DNA of 64,000 nt from Nostoc piscinale CENA21 (GTDB taxonomy: Bacteria; Cyanobacteriota; Cyanobacteriia; Cyanobacteriales; Nostocaceae): the NCBI RefSeq assembly GCF_001298445.1, contig NZ_CP012036.1, forward strand, positions 5,301,690-5,365,689. Direction: 5' to 3'. Position 1 is the stretch's first letter; each line of letters begins with the position of its first letter. Positions 1 to 9,284 of the stretch are shown one piece after another. The notes beneath the pieces were generated by a model. The model searched no databases and was not told where the DNA came from. It was given only the letters and a program-made list of their open reading frames with translations. Both the position numbers and the translations under genes were made by a program.

Positions 1-3000
1 CAGTGACTCAGTAGCTAACAAGGGCAGTTTAACTATGAATGTCGCGCCTTGTCCTTCCCCTGGGCTGTCAGCATGAATTGTGCCGCCGTGGGCTTCCACC
101 AAATACCGCACAATGGCTAACCCCAACCCCAGCCCACCATATTTACGAGTTGTCGAAGCATCTTCTTGGCGGAATGATTCAAAAATATGGGGCAGAAAAT
201 CGGGTCTGATGCCTTTACCTGTATCGCTGATGGTAATTTGGACTTGGTTATCAACTCGCTGTAATTTTACGTCTACTCGTCCACCAGCCGGGGTAAATTT
301 AATCGCATTCGATAGCAGATTCCAGAAAATTTGCTGTAGTCGTGCCGAATCACCGGATACTTGCCCAATTTGGGATAAAGCGGAATGTAATAAAATTGAC
401 TTGGCAACGGCGGCTGTTCTGACTGTATCAAGTGCGGCTTCTAAGACAAATACTAAATTTACGGGAGCTTCATCTATGTTGAGTTTGCCCCGCAAAATCT
501 TCGCCACATCTAGCAAATCATCAATTAATTGACACTGCAATTTAGCGTTACGTTCAATGGTAGCTAAAGCTTCGGCAGTTTTCGCGGCATCAAATTTGCG
601 GGTTTGCATCAGTTTCGCCCAACCTAAAATCGGGTTGAGGGGCGATCGCAATTCGTGAGAGAGAATGGCTAAAAACTCATCTTTGATGCGGTTGGCGCGT
701 TCGGCTTCGGCTCTGGCTAGTTGCTCTTTTTCCAATAGCAAACTACGTTCTTCTTCGGCTTGCTTTTGGGCAGTGATGTCAGTATTTGTGCCGAACCAAC
801 GCAATATTTGACCCTGCTGATCACGGATGGGAATAGCACGGGATAGAAACCAACGATACTGCCCATCATTACCCCGGAGGGGAAAGGTATCTTCCCAGGC
901 TTCACCTGTTGTTAAACAGTGGCGGAAGTGTTCTAGCACACGCTTCACATGCTCAGGATGGTGGACTTTTTGCCAGCCCCATCCCTGCATTTCTTCTAGG
1001 GTTGTACCTGTGTAATCAAACCAGCGTTGGTTGTACCAAAATATCCAGCCGCTTGCGTCCGCCATCCAAGCAAATTGCGACATATTATCAGCCAGGGTGC
1101 GGAAGCGTTCTTCGCTATCTTGCAGTGATTGTTCGGCTTGTTTGCGATGGGTGATATCTCTCCAGGTGGCAACAAAGCCATCACCAAATTTCGCCACGCG
1201 GATATCAAATGCTCTGGTTAAATATTTCTCCCCATATTTATCGGTATAAATCAGGTTTTCTTTAACGAGTGACTGTCCGGTTTCGACTACCTGACAATAT
1301 TCCGCAAACAACCCACCGTCTCGATGTCCTGGCAATAATTCACACAGCCCCCGCCCAATTTGCTGTTCATAGCTCATTTGATTGTTGACGCAAGCTGCAT
1401 AATTGACATATTCAGTGCGAAAATCGATAATCTCTCCTTGCTCGTTTCTAATAGCAGAGTAAATTCCCAAACAATCTAGGATATTTTCTACGGAAGTGCG
1501 GAAGCGTTCTTCACTTTCACGCAATGCTTGTATAGCTTTCGTTTGCTCAATTAATGGCCAGATACTTACTATAGTTTCTTGCAATAAGGCAACTTCATCA
1601 GCACTCCAGACTCGCGGATTTGGCGAAGAAACAGTTAATACTGCGACCAACTGCCCCTGATAAATACAGGGAACGCAAACAAGTGCTTGAATTTGAAAAG
1701 AAGCGTAATTTTGAGCAAAAGCAATTGTCCGAGAATCTCTGGTGATATCATGCACAACTAAAGCTTGATTGGTAGCAAATATAGCTTGCATTTCCGAGGT
1801 GGCAAAATTTGAAATTGGTTGAATTATCGGAAAATTCTCAAAATTGCGAGACCATACTTGCTCTAAAGTATAAAGACCTTGTTGTAAATCAACTCTGCCC
1901 AAGGTGCATCGGTTGACATTGAGGTACTGTCCCAAGCTGTTGACTGTTTCCCAGATCATTGTTTGAGCATCTTGGAGATGACGCAAGCGCAAATCTAGTT
2001 GGGTAAGAAACTGCTTGTTAAGTTCGCGTTGTTTGCGGGCAGTGATGTCTTCAGCGATACCTGTAAAGCGATAAATTTCGCCTGTTTCGTCTTTTAACCC
2101 AAAGCATCGGTCTCTGACCCAACGAATGCTGCCATTTGGTAAGATGATGCGGTATTCTTCATCAAATTGATTGGCGATCGCTTTTTCTTCAAAAGCCCTA
2201 GCAACAGATTCTTTGTCTTCTGGATGAATTAAATTAACCCAGTTACTTTGATTAGTATATAAATCCTGGGCTTTCAATCCCCATAAACGCTCATAGGCAG
2301 GGCTGATATAGCTGACGCGATCTTCTAAAACTTCCCTAATCCAGAAAACTGCATCAATATTTTCTGCAAGTTGACGAAACCTTAGCTCGCTTTCATGTAA
2401 AGCTTCGGCTGACTGTTTGCGTTCTGTGATGTCTATATCCAGTCCGGTCATTCGCAGAGGTTGACCGTTCTGGTCGTAAAATACTTTACCTTGGCTCAAT
2501 GCCCAGCGAATGTTGCCATTGGGGTAGACTACCCGAAATTCAATCTCATAGTTTTCGCCTGTAGCAATGGCATGATTTACAGCTGTGAGGACGCGATCGC
2601 GATCATCAGGATGCACTTTCTCAAGAAACATCTTAAAGGAACCGTCAAACTCTCCTGGTTGCAACCCAAATAAAGCTTCTAGGTTATCTGACCAAGAAAT
2701 TAGCCCTGTCTGAATGTTCCAGTCCCAGGTGCCAATGCGAGCCGCTAACAGTGTGATATGCTGCCGTTCTTCACTTTCTCGCAGTTCTATTTCTACTCGT
2801 CGGCGTTCAATTAATTCATGTTGTGTGTGCTGATATAATTCTGCTTGTCGCAGGGCAATACCTAGTGCAGTGGCTAATTCTTGGAGCAAATCGATTTCTA
2901 AAGGTTGCCATTGGCGAGGAGCTTGACAATGATGGGCAATCAGCATTCCCCATAATTGCTGGTCTTGTAAAATCGGCACGACTATTTTGGCCTGGACTTG

Positions 3001-3744
3001 TAAATTTGCTAACAATTCGATGTGCCAGGAATTCAGACTGCCATCATAAATATTCGGTTTGACAGAGATTAATCCCTGACGAGCAAATTCAGTGTAGTAT
3101 TCTTTGAAACAAGGGTCATACAAGCAAGTAGACAACAGTGGTGTCCATGCTGTACCGACTGATTCGTTGGTGACAATGCCGCTATTATCAGACTGCCAAC
3201 GGACAATCACGACTCGATCAGTCTGGAGAAATTGCCTTACCTCTGTGACTGTTGTTTCCAGAATTTCCTGCAAATCTAAAGATTGATGAATTTTTTGGAT
3301 AATTTGTGCTACTAATCTTTCTCGCTTGATGCGCTGTTGTAATTGATTCCGCAACTGGACTGTTTCAATGGCTCCCTGAATTGCTCGTTGCAAGCTTGCT
3401 GGTGTAATTTGCTCTTTGACGAGATAATCTTGTGCGCCTGCTTTCATGACTTGGACAGCGATCGCTTCACTGCCCTGGCCTGTTACCATAATTACGGGTA
3501 AGTCAAGCTGTTGGCTGGAGGCTTTTAACTGAGCGAGAAATTCTAAGCCATCTAAATCAGGCAAGCGATAATCCAGCAAAATGACATCGGGTTGTTGCTG
3601 GCAAAGTTCTAAAGCTTGACTCCCCAAGGTTGCTTCTAAAATATCGTAGGAGTAATCGCGATCGCGCAACAAACATTGCCGATAAAATTCCCGGTCTTCT
3701 GGAGAATCATCGACAATTAAGACGTTGCGTCGAGCTTGAACCAT
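1..3744 (-). CDS. Multi-sensor hybrid histidine kinase (REC-GAF-PAS-PAS-GAF-PAS-PAS-HisKA-HATPase), 3' end outside window
   Basis: The frame is open from ATG 3744 to the window edge, giving at least 1248 residues. It starts with a receiver domain (acidic pair near residues 11-12, phospho-acceptor Asp near 56 in LLDYRLPD, Lys near 107 in DYLVK). A GAF domain, two PAS/PAC units, a second GAF and two more PAS units follow. The dimerisation domain has SHELRSPLNP (His near residue 1030). The ATPase domain shows NLLSNAIKFTP, DTGKGI and GGLGLGLAIVRYLVEAHGG. The protein should sense several signals in the cytosol and autophosphorylate, with the N-terminal receiver able to accept phosphate from another kinase. 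Its ATG lies 2 nt after the stop of the response-regulator gene, so it is very likely the third gene of the phytochrome operon. A further C-terminal receiver may lie beyond the edge. The family is clear; ligands and partners are inference. Confidence 0.93.
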   Translation of the reverse strand, partial: MVQARRNVLIVDDSPEDREFYRQCLLRDRDYSYDILEATLGSQALELCQQQPDVILLDYRLPDLDGLEFLAQLKASSQQLDLPVIMVTGQGSEAIAVQVMKAGAQDYLVKEQITPASLQRAIQGAIETVQLRNQLQQRIKRERLVAQIIQKIHQSLDLQEILETTVTEVRQFLQTDRVVIVRWQSDNSGIVTNESVGTAWTPLLSTCLYDPCFKEYYTEFARQGLISVKPNIYDGSLNSWHIELLANLQVQAKIVVPILQDQQLWGMLIAHHCQAPRQWQPLEIDLLQELATALGIALRQAELYQHTQHELIERRRVEIELRESEERQHITLLAARIGTWDWNIQTGLISWSDNLEALFGLQPGEFDGSFKMFLEKVHPDDRDRVLTAVNHAIATGENYEIEFRVVYPNGNIRWALSQGKVFYDQNGQPLRMTGLDIDITERKQSAEALHESELRFRQLAENIDAVFWIREVLEDRVSYISPAYERLWGLKAQDLYTNQSNWVNLIHPEDKESVARAFEEKAIANQFDEEYRIILPNGSIRWVRDRCFGLKDETGEIYRFTGIAEDITARKQRELNKQFLTQLDLRLRHLQDAQTMIWETVNSLGQYLNVNRCTLGRVDLQQGLYTLEQVWSRNFENFPIIQPISNFATSEMQAIFATNQALVVHDITRDSRTIAFAQNYASFQIQALVCVPCIYQGQLVAVLTVSSPNPRVWSADEVALLQETIVSIWPLIEQTKAIQALRESEERFRTSVENILDCLGIYSAIRNEQGEIIDFRTEYVNYAACVNNQMSYEQQIGRGLCELLPGHRDGGLFAEYCQVVETGQSLVKENLIYTDKYGEKYLTRAFDIRVAKFGDGFVATWRDITHRKQAEQSLQDSEERFRTLADNMSQFAWMADASGWIFWYNQRWFDYTGTTLEEMQGWGWQKVHHPEHVKRVLEHFRHCLTTGEAWEDTFPLRGNDGQYRWFLSRAIPIRDQQGQILRWFGTNTDITAQKQAEEERSLLLEKEQLARAEAERANRIKDEFLAILSHELRSPLNPILGWAKLMQTRKFDAAKTAEALATIERNAKLQCQLIDDLLDVAKILRGKLNIDEAPVNLVFVLEAALDTVRTAAVAKSILLHSALSQIGQVSGDSARLQQIFWNLLSNAIKFTPAGGRVDVKLQRVDNQVQITISDTGKGIRPDFLPHIFESFRQEDASTTRKYGGLGLGLAIVRYLVEAHGGTIHADSPGEGQGATFIVKLPLLATESL

Positions 3745-3746
3745 GA

Positions 3747-4196
3747 CTAATACCCCAGGTGTTCAGGAAGTGTTGTCACCTCAAACCAGTATTGGATCAG
3801 CGTTTGCACATCTCGTTTTAGCTGCTCAAAATTAATTGGTTTAATGATGTAGCTGTTGACTCCGTATCGGTAACAATCTTCGATATCTTTGGGATTATTA
3901 GAGGTGGTAAACACCACAACCGGAACGGTTTTTAGATTATCATCCTGCTTAATCTGGCGCAATACTTCTCGGCCATCGGTTCCCGGCAGATTTAAATCCA
4001 AGACAATCAAGCCCGGAAAAAAGCCAATGTCGCTATAGTTACCAGTGCGATGCAGAAAAGCCAAGGCTTGCTCTCCATTGACGCATCGCTGAATCGGCAC
4101 TTGAATGGGCGATCGCTCCAATAATCTTTGGAGGGCTTCAAAGTCTTCGTTGCTGTCTTCCACAACTAACAGCAGGGGGATGGGCGAAGTTATCAT
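3747..4196 (-). CDS. rcpB: Single-domain response regulator, phytochrome partner (RcpB/Rcp1-like)
   Basis: This 149-residue protein is only a receiver domain. The acidic pocket is E13-D14, the phospho-acceptor is D67 in LIVLDLNLPG, the conserved Thr is in FTTS (97-98) and the Lys is K119 in YIIKP. There is no output domain, as in the Rcp proteins that take phosphate from cyanobacterial phytochromes. It starts 5 nt after the stop of the phytochrome gene and its stop is 2 nt before the ATG of the next kinase, so the three genes are almost certainly cotranscribed. Phosphotransfer from the phytochrome is known for Cph1/Rcp1 and CphB/RcpB and is inferred here from position. The symbol follows the Calothrix naming. 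Confidence 0.9.
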   Translation of the reverse strand: MITSPIPLLLVVEDSNEDFEALQRLLERSPIQVPIQRCVNGEQALAFLHRTGNYSDIGFFPGLIVLDLNLPGTDGREVLRQIKQDDNLKTVPVVVFTTSNNPKDIEDCYRYGVNSYIIKPINFEQLKRDVQTLIQYWFEVTTLPEHLGY

Positions 4197-4201
4197 GATC
4201 T

Positions 4202-6448
4202 TTAAGTGATTTCCTCTGCTGCTAATGTAAAGTAAAATGTACTACCTTGATTGGGTGTAGATTCTACCCAAATTCTACCACCGTGGCGTTCCACGATTTT
4301 GCGAGCGATGGTTAAGCCTGCACCAGTTCCACCGCCAAACTCATCTCGTCCATGTAAGCGGCGAAAGATTTGAAAGATTTTGTCGAGGTGCTTTTCTAAA
4401 ATGCCAATGCCATTATCACGCACATAGAAAATTGGCTGTCGGGAGGTGTCTTGTTGGGGAATACAGCCAATTTCCACCCATTTTTGGGCTTTATCGTTGT
4501 ACTTCATGGCGTTGCTGATTAAATTTGTGAATAATTCATTTACCTGGGCGCGATCGCATTCTATACTGGGCAGTGTTTGGGAAAGCCGAAATTCTATTTC
4601 ACTTTGCGGCCGAGTAATGCTGAGGGTATTGATTACCTGCTGGACTAACTCATTCAGGTTGACTGTTTGCCGCATAATTTCTGCGCGTCCCAAACGGGAG
4701 AAATGCAGCAGGGAATTAATTAAATCTTCCATACGCTGGGTTAAACGCACCAGGGTTTGCAGTTTCGCCACCCCATCATCCTTCAGCGTCTCGGCATAAT
4801 CTTCCATCAAAAAGTTAGCGTAGTTGTGAATTCCGCGCAGGGGTTCCTTCAAATCGTGAGAAGCAATGTAAGCAAAAGAATCAAGTTCTTCATTGCTGCG
4901 TTGTAATTCAAAATTCATCAAGGCGAGTTCATCGGCTTGTCGTAAGACAATACCCACAATTAAACTTCGCAGTTCGGTAACGACGGCAATTTCACTGGAT
5001 TTCCAAGGTAAGGCACAACCCCGCACCGTTTCTTGCCATAAATCGAAAGATTTGCGCGGCGACATTCGCAAACTGCCATCAGATAATACTTCCACAGGTT
5101 TGTGGGGGTTGCCTCCCCAATTGACAGTTTGAATGACCTCTGGGCGAAACCAAATCAGGTAATTGTGCTGCACCCGTGAAATTTCTAAAGCTAACACACC
5201 ACTAGCGATCGCACGAAACGACTCTCCTGGGGGATAATCTTGAGAGAGGGATCGGGTGGCAAATAAACCATGATGCAGCTGTAGTTTCATCCAATTCAAT
5301 AAAGCATTTACCTCTGCTTCCGATGGCACTTCCCCCACAGGGATACATTGATTACCACTGCAAATTACTGCGCCTGTAGCGTCTACCAGATTCAGTAATT
5401 GAGATTTTAACTGCACCATCCCATTCAGAAAATACTTAGACTGGGACAAAGCCTCGACAAATTGAGTTTGTAACAACTTCAACTGCATTTTGTAGCCAAT
5501 GTCTTCACTAGCTTTTTTATTCGCCAGTTCGACAGACATCACCTGACCAATAAATTCGCAAATGGTACGGATGTTATAAGGAATATATTTAGGTGATGAA
5601 TGATGACAGGCAATTAATCCCCAAAGCTGTTGATTTTGCAACAGCGAAATAGACATCGAAGCAGTCACATTCATATTATGTAAGTATTCCAAATGAATTG
5701 GAGACACACTCCGCAACACTGACAAACTTAAATCGAGTGGTTGATTTGTCAGAGGATTGTTATTAGGAATTAACGATGCAGGTTGGTAGTTGACATCAGG
5801 AATCAGCCGTAGCCAATTGAGAGTGTAAAGATGTCGCGCTTGCTTGGGAATATCTGAAGACGGGTAGTGTAAATCTAGATAAGGAATTTCCAGATTCGTA
5901 TCTTCGGCAATCACACAGCCTGCACCTTCAGCATCAAATTGATAAACCATCACGCGCTCAAAGCCAGTAATCCGTCTGATTTCTTGGACAACAACTTGGC
6001 ACATTTCTCGCAGTGTGGCTGCTTTTTGCATCCGAGTAATTGTGCCTTTTACCTGATGATAAAAATCAACAAATTCAGTTTTTTGGTTAACTTGTTTCGG
6101 CTCTAGTTCCAAAAGAATCACTGTATCTGAGTGGTGGACAATGCCATCAAAATACCGCGATTTATTTAAATGCTTAATTGATAAATCCAGAGGATTAATT
6201 GTCTCAAAATCTGCGGTGAGGCATTGCTGAATTTTCTGAATTTGCTGGGCATCAAGTAAGACTGATAAATGTTTGCCTAAAAGTGCCTCTGGTGGATGAC
6301 CAATGATTTTTTCAGTGTTATCACTAACTTGGATAATTTCGAGGTGAGCATCTTGCAAAACCAGCAAAACTCCGTGAGGCTGAATTAAACCTGGAATGTG
6401 AATCGGCTCGCGATCGCAATTTGTTAAATCTATTTTCTCATCAGCCAT
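4202..6448 (-). CDS. cphB: Bacteriophytochrome-type red/far-red photoreceptor histidine kinase (CphB/AphB-like)
   Basis: This 748-residue protein has the phytochrome order PAS-GAF-PHY-HisKA-HATPase. Visible motifs are the N-terminal EPIHIPGLIQPHG, the GAF motif YPSSDIP, the PHY tongue PRKSF, the H-box SHDLKEPLRG (His531), the N-box, DNGIGI and GGTGAGLTIARKIVERHGG. In Cph1-type proteins the bilin-binding Cys lies in the GAF domain. Here that stretch reads SPIHLEYL, with Ile where the Cys should be. Instead Cys11 precedes the EPIHIPG segment, the position used for biliverdin in bacteriophytochromes. The protein should therefore bind biliverdin, like Calothrix CphB, and control kinase activity by red/far-red light. 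Its partner is probably the receiver gene 5 nt downstream, with a third kinase gene after that. Family and chromophore site are read from the sequence; light response is inferred from the family. Confidence 0.93.
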   Translation of the reverse strand: MADEKIDLTNCDREPIHIPGLIQPHGVLLVLQDAHLEIIQVSDNTEKIIGHPPEALLGKHLSVLLDAQQIQKIQQCLTADFETINPLDLSIKHLNKSRYFDGIVHHSDTVILLELEPKQVNQKTEFVDFYHQVKGTITRMQKAATLREMCQVVVQEIRRITGFERVMVYQFDAEGAGCVIAEDTNLEIPYLDLHYPSSDIPKQARHLYTLNWLRLIPDVNYQPASLIPNNNPLTNQPLDLSLSVLRSVSPIHLEYLHNMNVTASMSISLLQNQQLWGLIACHHSSPKYIPYNIRTICEFIGQVMSVELANKKASEDIGYKMQLKLLQTQFVEALSQSKYFLNGMVQLKSQLLNLVDATGAVICSGNQCIPVGEVPSEAEVNALLNWMKLQLHHGLFATRSLSQDYPPGESFRAIASGVLALEISRVQHNYLIWFRPEVIQTVNWGGNPHKPVEVLSDGSLRMSPRKSFDLWQETVRGCALPWKSSEIAVVTELRSLIVGIVLRQADELALMNFELQRSNEELDSFAYIASHDLKEPLRGIHNYANFLMEDYAETLKDDGVAKLQTLVRLTQRMEDLINSLLHFSRLGRAEIMRQTVNLNELVQQVINTLSITRPQSEIEFRLSQTLPSIECDRAQVNELFTNLISNAMKYNDKAQKWVEIGCIPQQDTSRQPIFYVRDNGIGILEKHLDKIFQIFRRLHGRDEFGGGTGAGLTIARKIVERHGGRIWVESTPNQGSTFYFTLAAEEIT

Positions 6449-6632
6449 AACCTACCCGCTCAACTCCAGCCACTGTCCGTAACTGATCTCCGTAATCTCT
6501 CTTATTGTATCTTGCTGGGATTTAACCCCAATTTTCTGTGAGTTAAACGATTTTTGTTGTATTTTTTTTTAATTCGTTGAACTCACATTGTAGTTACCAG
6601 AAATATTCTCAATACTTCCATTTTCTGAATTT

Positions 6633-8056
6633 ATGCCCCAAAAACTAGCATTACCAATATTCACACTTTTATTTGGACTGGCTATTATTCAAGCCGTCGG
6701 CTGCTCAACAGGGAAAAATAATTCCACAGTTGTCGCCCAAACTTCCCCCAAATCAGCACCCCAAGAAATCATCCAACCAGGAGAAGTCCGTGCCTTACCC
6801 GGTAAGTTAGATACCATCCCAGTGTTTAACAGTAACAGCCCTGAATGGATTAAAAACGAAGGGATTTTACTTTCTACCTTTCCCAGTGACAATAAAAAAA
6901 GTTCCCGCCGCCCACCTCAATTTTCCCTTTCAGGGACGCTTTGATTTATTTGCCCATCATTACACCCACACTCCCAAAGATTTACAAACCCTATATATCG
7001 GTGTCATACTGCACAACCCCAGTAAAAAACCTGTGACAGTCAATGTCTTGCAGGGCGCAAGTTATTTAATGCAGAATGCTCCCTTTGTGACTTTAGCGCC
7101 TTACCTAGAAAATAATGATGGCAAGGTTTATTCTGGCCCAGGGGCGAGGGCTGTCAGTGATGTATTGCGGGGTGTGCGTCAAGCAGATTTCCCTGCTAAG
7201 TTTGTCATTCCTCCTGGTGGTAGCCGGATGTTATTAAATCATCCAATTCCTGTGAGAAATTTAGCCAAGCCTGTGAATGGTCGTTCTAGTTTTTTGCGCT
7301 TGCAAAGTAGCGGTAAGGTATACGCGGCTAGTCTAGCGATGTTTGCTAAAAAAAAATGCCGATAATTCCGACCGTGCGCCAACTTTGAGTGAATGGCAAG
7401 CTTTATTAAACAATGGTAGTTTTGCCGGGCCAAGAGATAAAACCCCAACCCCACCCAATGCTACTAGCGGTTCACTCATTTACGGACGCGTGGCTGGTGT
7501 TTCTCAAGGCTCCCAATGGCAAGCTAACTTAGTAGATAATCCCAAAGCCCAGTACTTAAGTATTCCTGAACGCGGTAAAGGTATTTCCTATCCTTTAGTT
7601 ACTCTCCGGGGTGGTATATTGGGTACTGACCAAATCCAAACCGCTAAAATGTTGGTGCGCTACCCTGATACCGCCTACGAAGCACACGGTAATTATGGGG
7701 TGGAATATAACCTGAGTGTGCCGTTAAAAAATCAGACAAACCAAACTCAAAAAGTTACCATTACCCTAGAAACACCTTTAAAAGAAGACAAATTATCTCA
7801 AGGTGGGATTCGTTTCCGCAAACCATCTCTTGATTTTCCCTTCTTTCGAGGTACAGTCCGACTGCGTTATGTTGATGACCAAGGACAACAGAAAACGCGG
7901 TATGTGCATTTATGGCACAGAACTGGTCAGGTTTTAGAACCATTGGTGCAGTTTGTTCTTCCACCCGCCAGCCAAAGAAATCTCAAAGTAGACGTGATTT
8001 ATCCGCCAGACTCAACACCACCGCAGGTTTTAACTGTCCGAACTTTGGAACAGTAA
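6633..8056 (+). pseudogene. DUF3370 family cyanobacterial protein, broken by two +1 homopolymer frameshifts
   Basis: Three overlapping frames together encode one protein of about 473 residues of the cyanobacterial DUF3370 type. The frame from ATG 6633 has a lipoprotein-like signal (hydrophobic stretch ending QAVGC). It runs out after a run of seven A at 6894-6900. Removing one A gives NKKVPAAHLNFPFQGRFD and joins the second frame. The second break is a run of nine A at 7348-7356, where removing one A gives FAKKNADNSDRAP. No residues are missing at either joint. The gene is divergent from the phytochrome operon. It may be a real pseudogene, a gene expressed through slippage, or an intact gene with a miscounted assembly; the same defect elsewhere in the window favours the last. 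Function is unknown. The family is usually exported. Confidence 0.75.
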
Positions 8057-8084
8057 TCAGAATTACTCATCAAGGTTGTCTGTG

Positions 8085-8213
8085 AAGAATGGGGGTAGGG
8101 GTATATGGGTATAGGGGTGTAGGAGGGGTATAGGTGTGTATGGATTTTGGGTCAATACACTAATACACCTACACCCATACACCCTTACCCCCTTGTTCCC
8201 TCACTCCCTACAT
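8085..8213. repeat. STRR-type repeat, G-rich half followed by C-rich half (hairpin)
   Basis: The stretch is made of variants of ggggtata/gggtgtag in the first half and tacacctacaccc in the second half, so it can fold back on itself. It lies between the DUF3370 gene and the stop of the M48 peptidase. A near-copy in inverted orientation lies on the other side of the peptidase gene. Confidence 0.75.
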
Positions 8214-9089
8214 TTACCAGTTCCGCCAGCCGCCTTTTGCTGATACTTCACCAGAATTTTTCAACCCATGAGTTTGCAGTAAAGTTTGATATTCTTGACT
8301 ACTCGCCCAACGGTCAATTTCTCTGGCGCGTAGCACTGGTACAGGATGACTTAATTGGGCTGTACGGGCGGCTTTCACCATTTCACCCAATTCTGTTTTA
8401 CTAATCTCATCATAAGCACGGGCTTGGGCAACAAAGGCATCGAGGTTGAGTTGTGGTGCCAGTGTGGGTGAACCACCAGCCAGTTTCATCAAGACAGACA
8501 TAACCACTTTGGGGTTTTGGGTGGCTAGCAAAGCGGCGCGATCGCAGGTAAACTCAGCACAACGTACCCATTCTAAAAGTTGTGTTTGGATGGCTTGAGC
8601 TAAAAAATTCCCGACATTCGGCACAATTGCCGCCGCTAATACCAGTAAATTTACAGGCGTTAAATAAACACTATGGTCGCATTTGAGATGCCCTAACTCA
8701 TGGGCAATTACCGCCTGTATTTCTTCTGGGGTGAGGATATCTATCAAAGAAGTATGCAGCACTACAAAAGGCTGTTTACCCCGCATCGCAAAAGTATAAG
8801 CGTTGGGTGCTGGATGTTGCCGGACGTATAATTGCGGCGGTTCAATATCTAAAACTTTGCAAGCTTCTAATAATAATTTATGTAAATCTGGTAGTTGATT
8901 TTCACTGACTAAAACACTAGAAGCAATGTTTTCTACATAAAAAATCTGCTCCGCCATCGGCCCCAGCCAATTTCGCACCATCAAATCAATACCAGGTATT
9001 TGTTTGAGAGCTTTGGTCGATTCCAAGTCTAAGGGATGACGAAAGGAGTCAGCTTTTAAACCAATTAGCGGGGTTTTGATGAATGACAT
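8214..9089 (-). CDS. M48 family zinc metallopeptidase
   Basis: The protein has 291 residues from ATG 9089. Upstream in-frame codons extend the frame to 9152, but the family begins at about MSFIKTPLIGLKADSFRHPLD, so the internal ATG was chosen. The zinc motif HELGH is at residues 130-134 (VIAHELGHLKCDH) and a downstream acidic metal ligand is plausible in CAEFTCDRAAL. A hydrophobic stretch (LLVLAAAIVPNVG) follows the motif, as in HtpX/Ste24-like membrane-associated peptidases. Substrates are unknown; related enzymes act in membrane protein quality control. The gene stands alone between two repeat hairpins. Confidence 0.87.
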   Translation of the reverse strand: MSFIKTPLIGLKADSFRHPLDLESTKALKQIPGIDLMVRNWLGPMAEQIFYVENIASSVLVSENQLPDLHKLLLEACKVLDIEPPQLYVRQHPAPNAYTFAMRGKQPFVVLHTSLIDILTPEEIQAVIAHELGHLKCDHSVYLTPVNLLVLAAAIVPNVGNFLAQAIQTQLLEWVRCAEFTCDRAALLATQNPKVVMSVLMKLAGGSPTLAPQLNLDAFVAQARAYDEISKTELGEMVKAARTAQLSHPVPVLRAREIDRWASSQEYQTLLQTHGLKNSGEVSAKGGWRNW

Positions 9090-9179
9090 GATATAGCCAG
9101 CTTGAAAAAAAGACTGTAAAAATTTGGCTGTTAATTGAACAGCCATCCACAAGCTAGTATAACGATTCAGTCAGTGGAA

Positions 9180-9284
9180 GAAGGGGGTAAGGGTGTGAGG
9201 ATGTATGGGTGTAGGTGTATTAGTGTATTTATCTAAAACTCTTTCACCCCTATACCCATATACCCCTACACCCCTATACCCTCT
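9180..9284. repeat. STRR-type repeat, inverted near-copy of the repeat at 8085-8213
   Basis: The first half (gggggtaagggtgt ... tgtattagtgtatt) is the reverse complement of the second half of the element at 8085-8213. The second half (acccctatacccatataccc) is the reverse complement of that element's first half. Copies of this family are common between genes in filamentous cyanobacteria. Confidence 0.75.

Noticed and set aside
80..532. Plus-strand open frame in the first 600 nt
   Set aside because: The minus strand encodes the kinase ATPase domain there with all motifs intact.
6633..8056. DUF3370 locus as three separate small genes
   Set aside because: The second and third frames start within the first and second ones, and removal of one A at each run gives one full-length family member.
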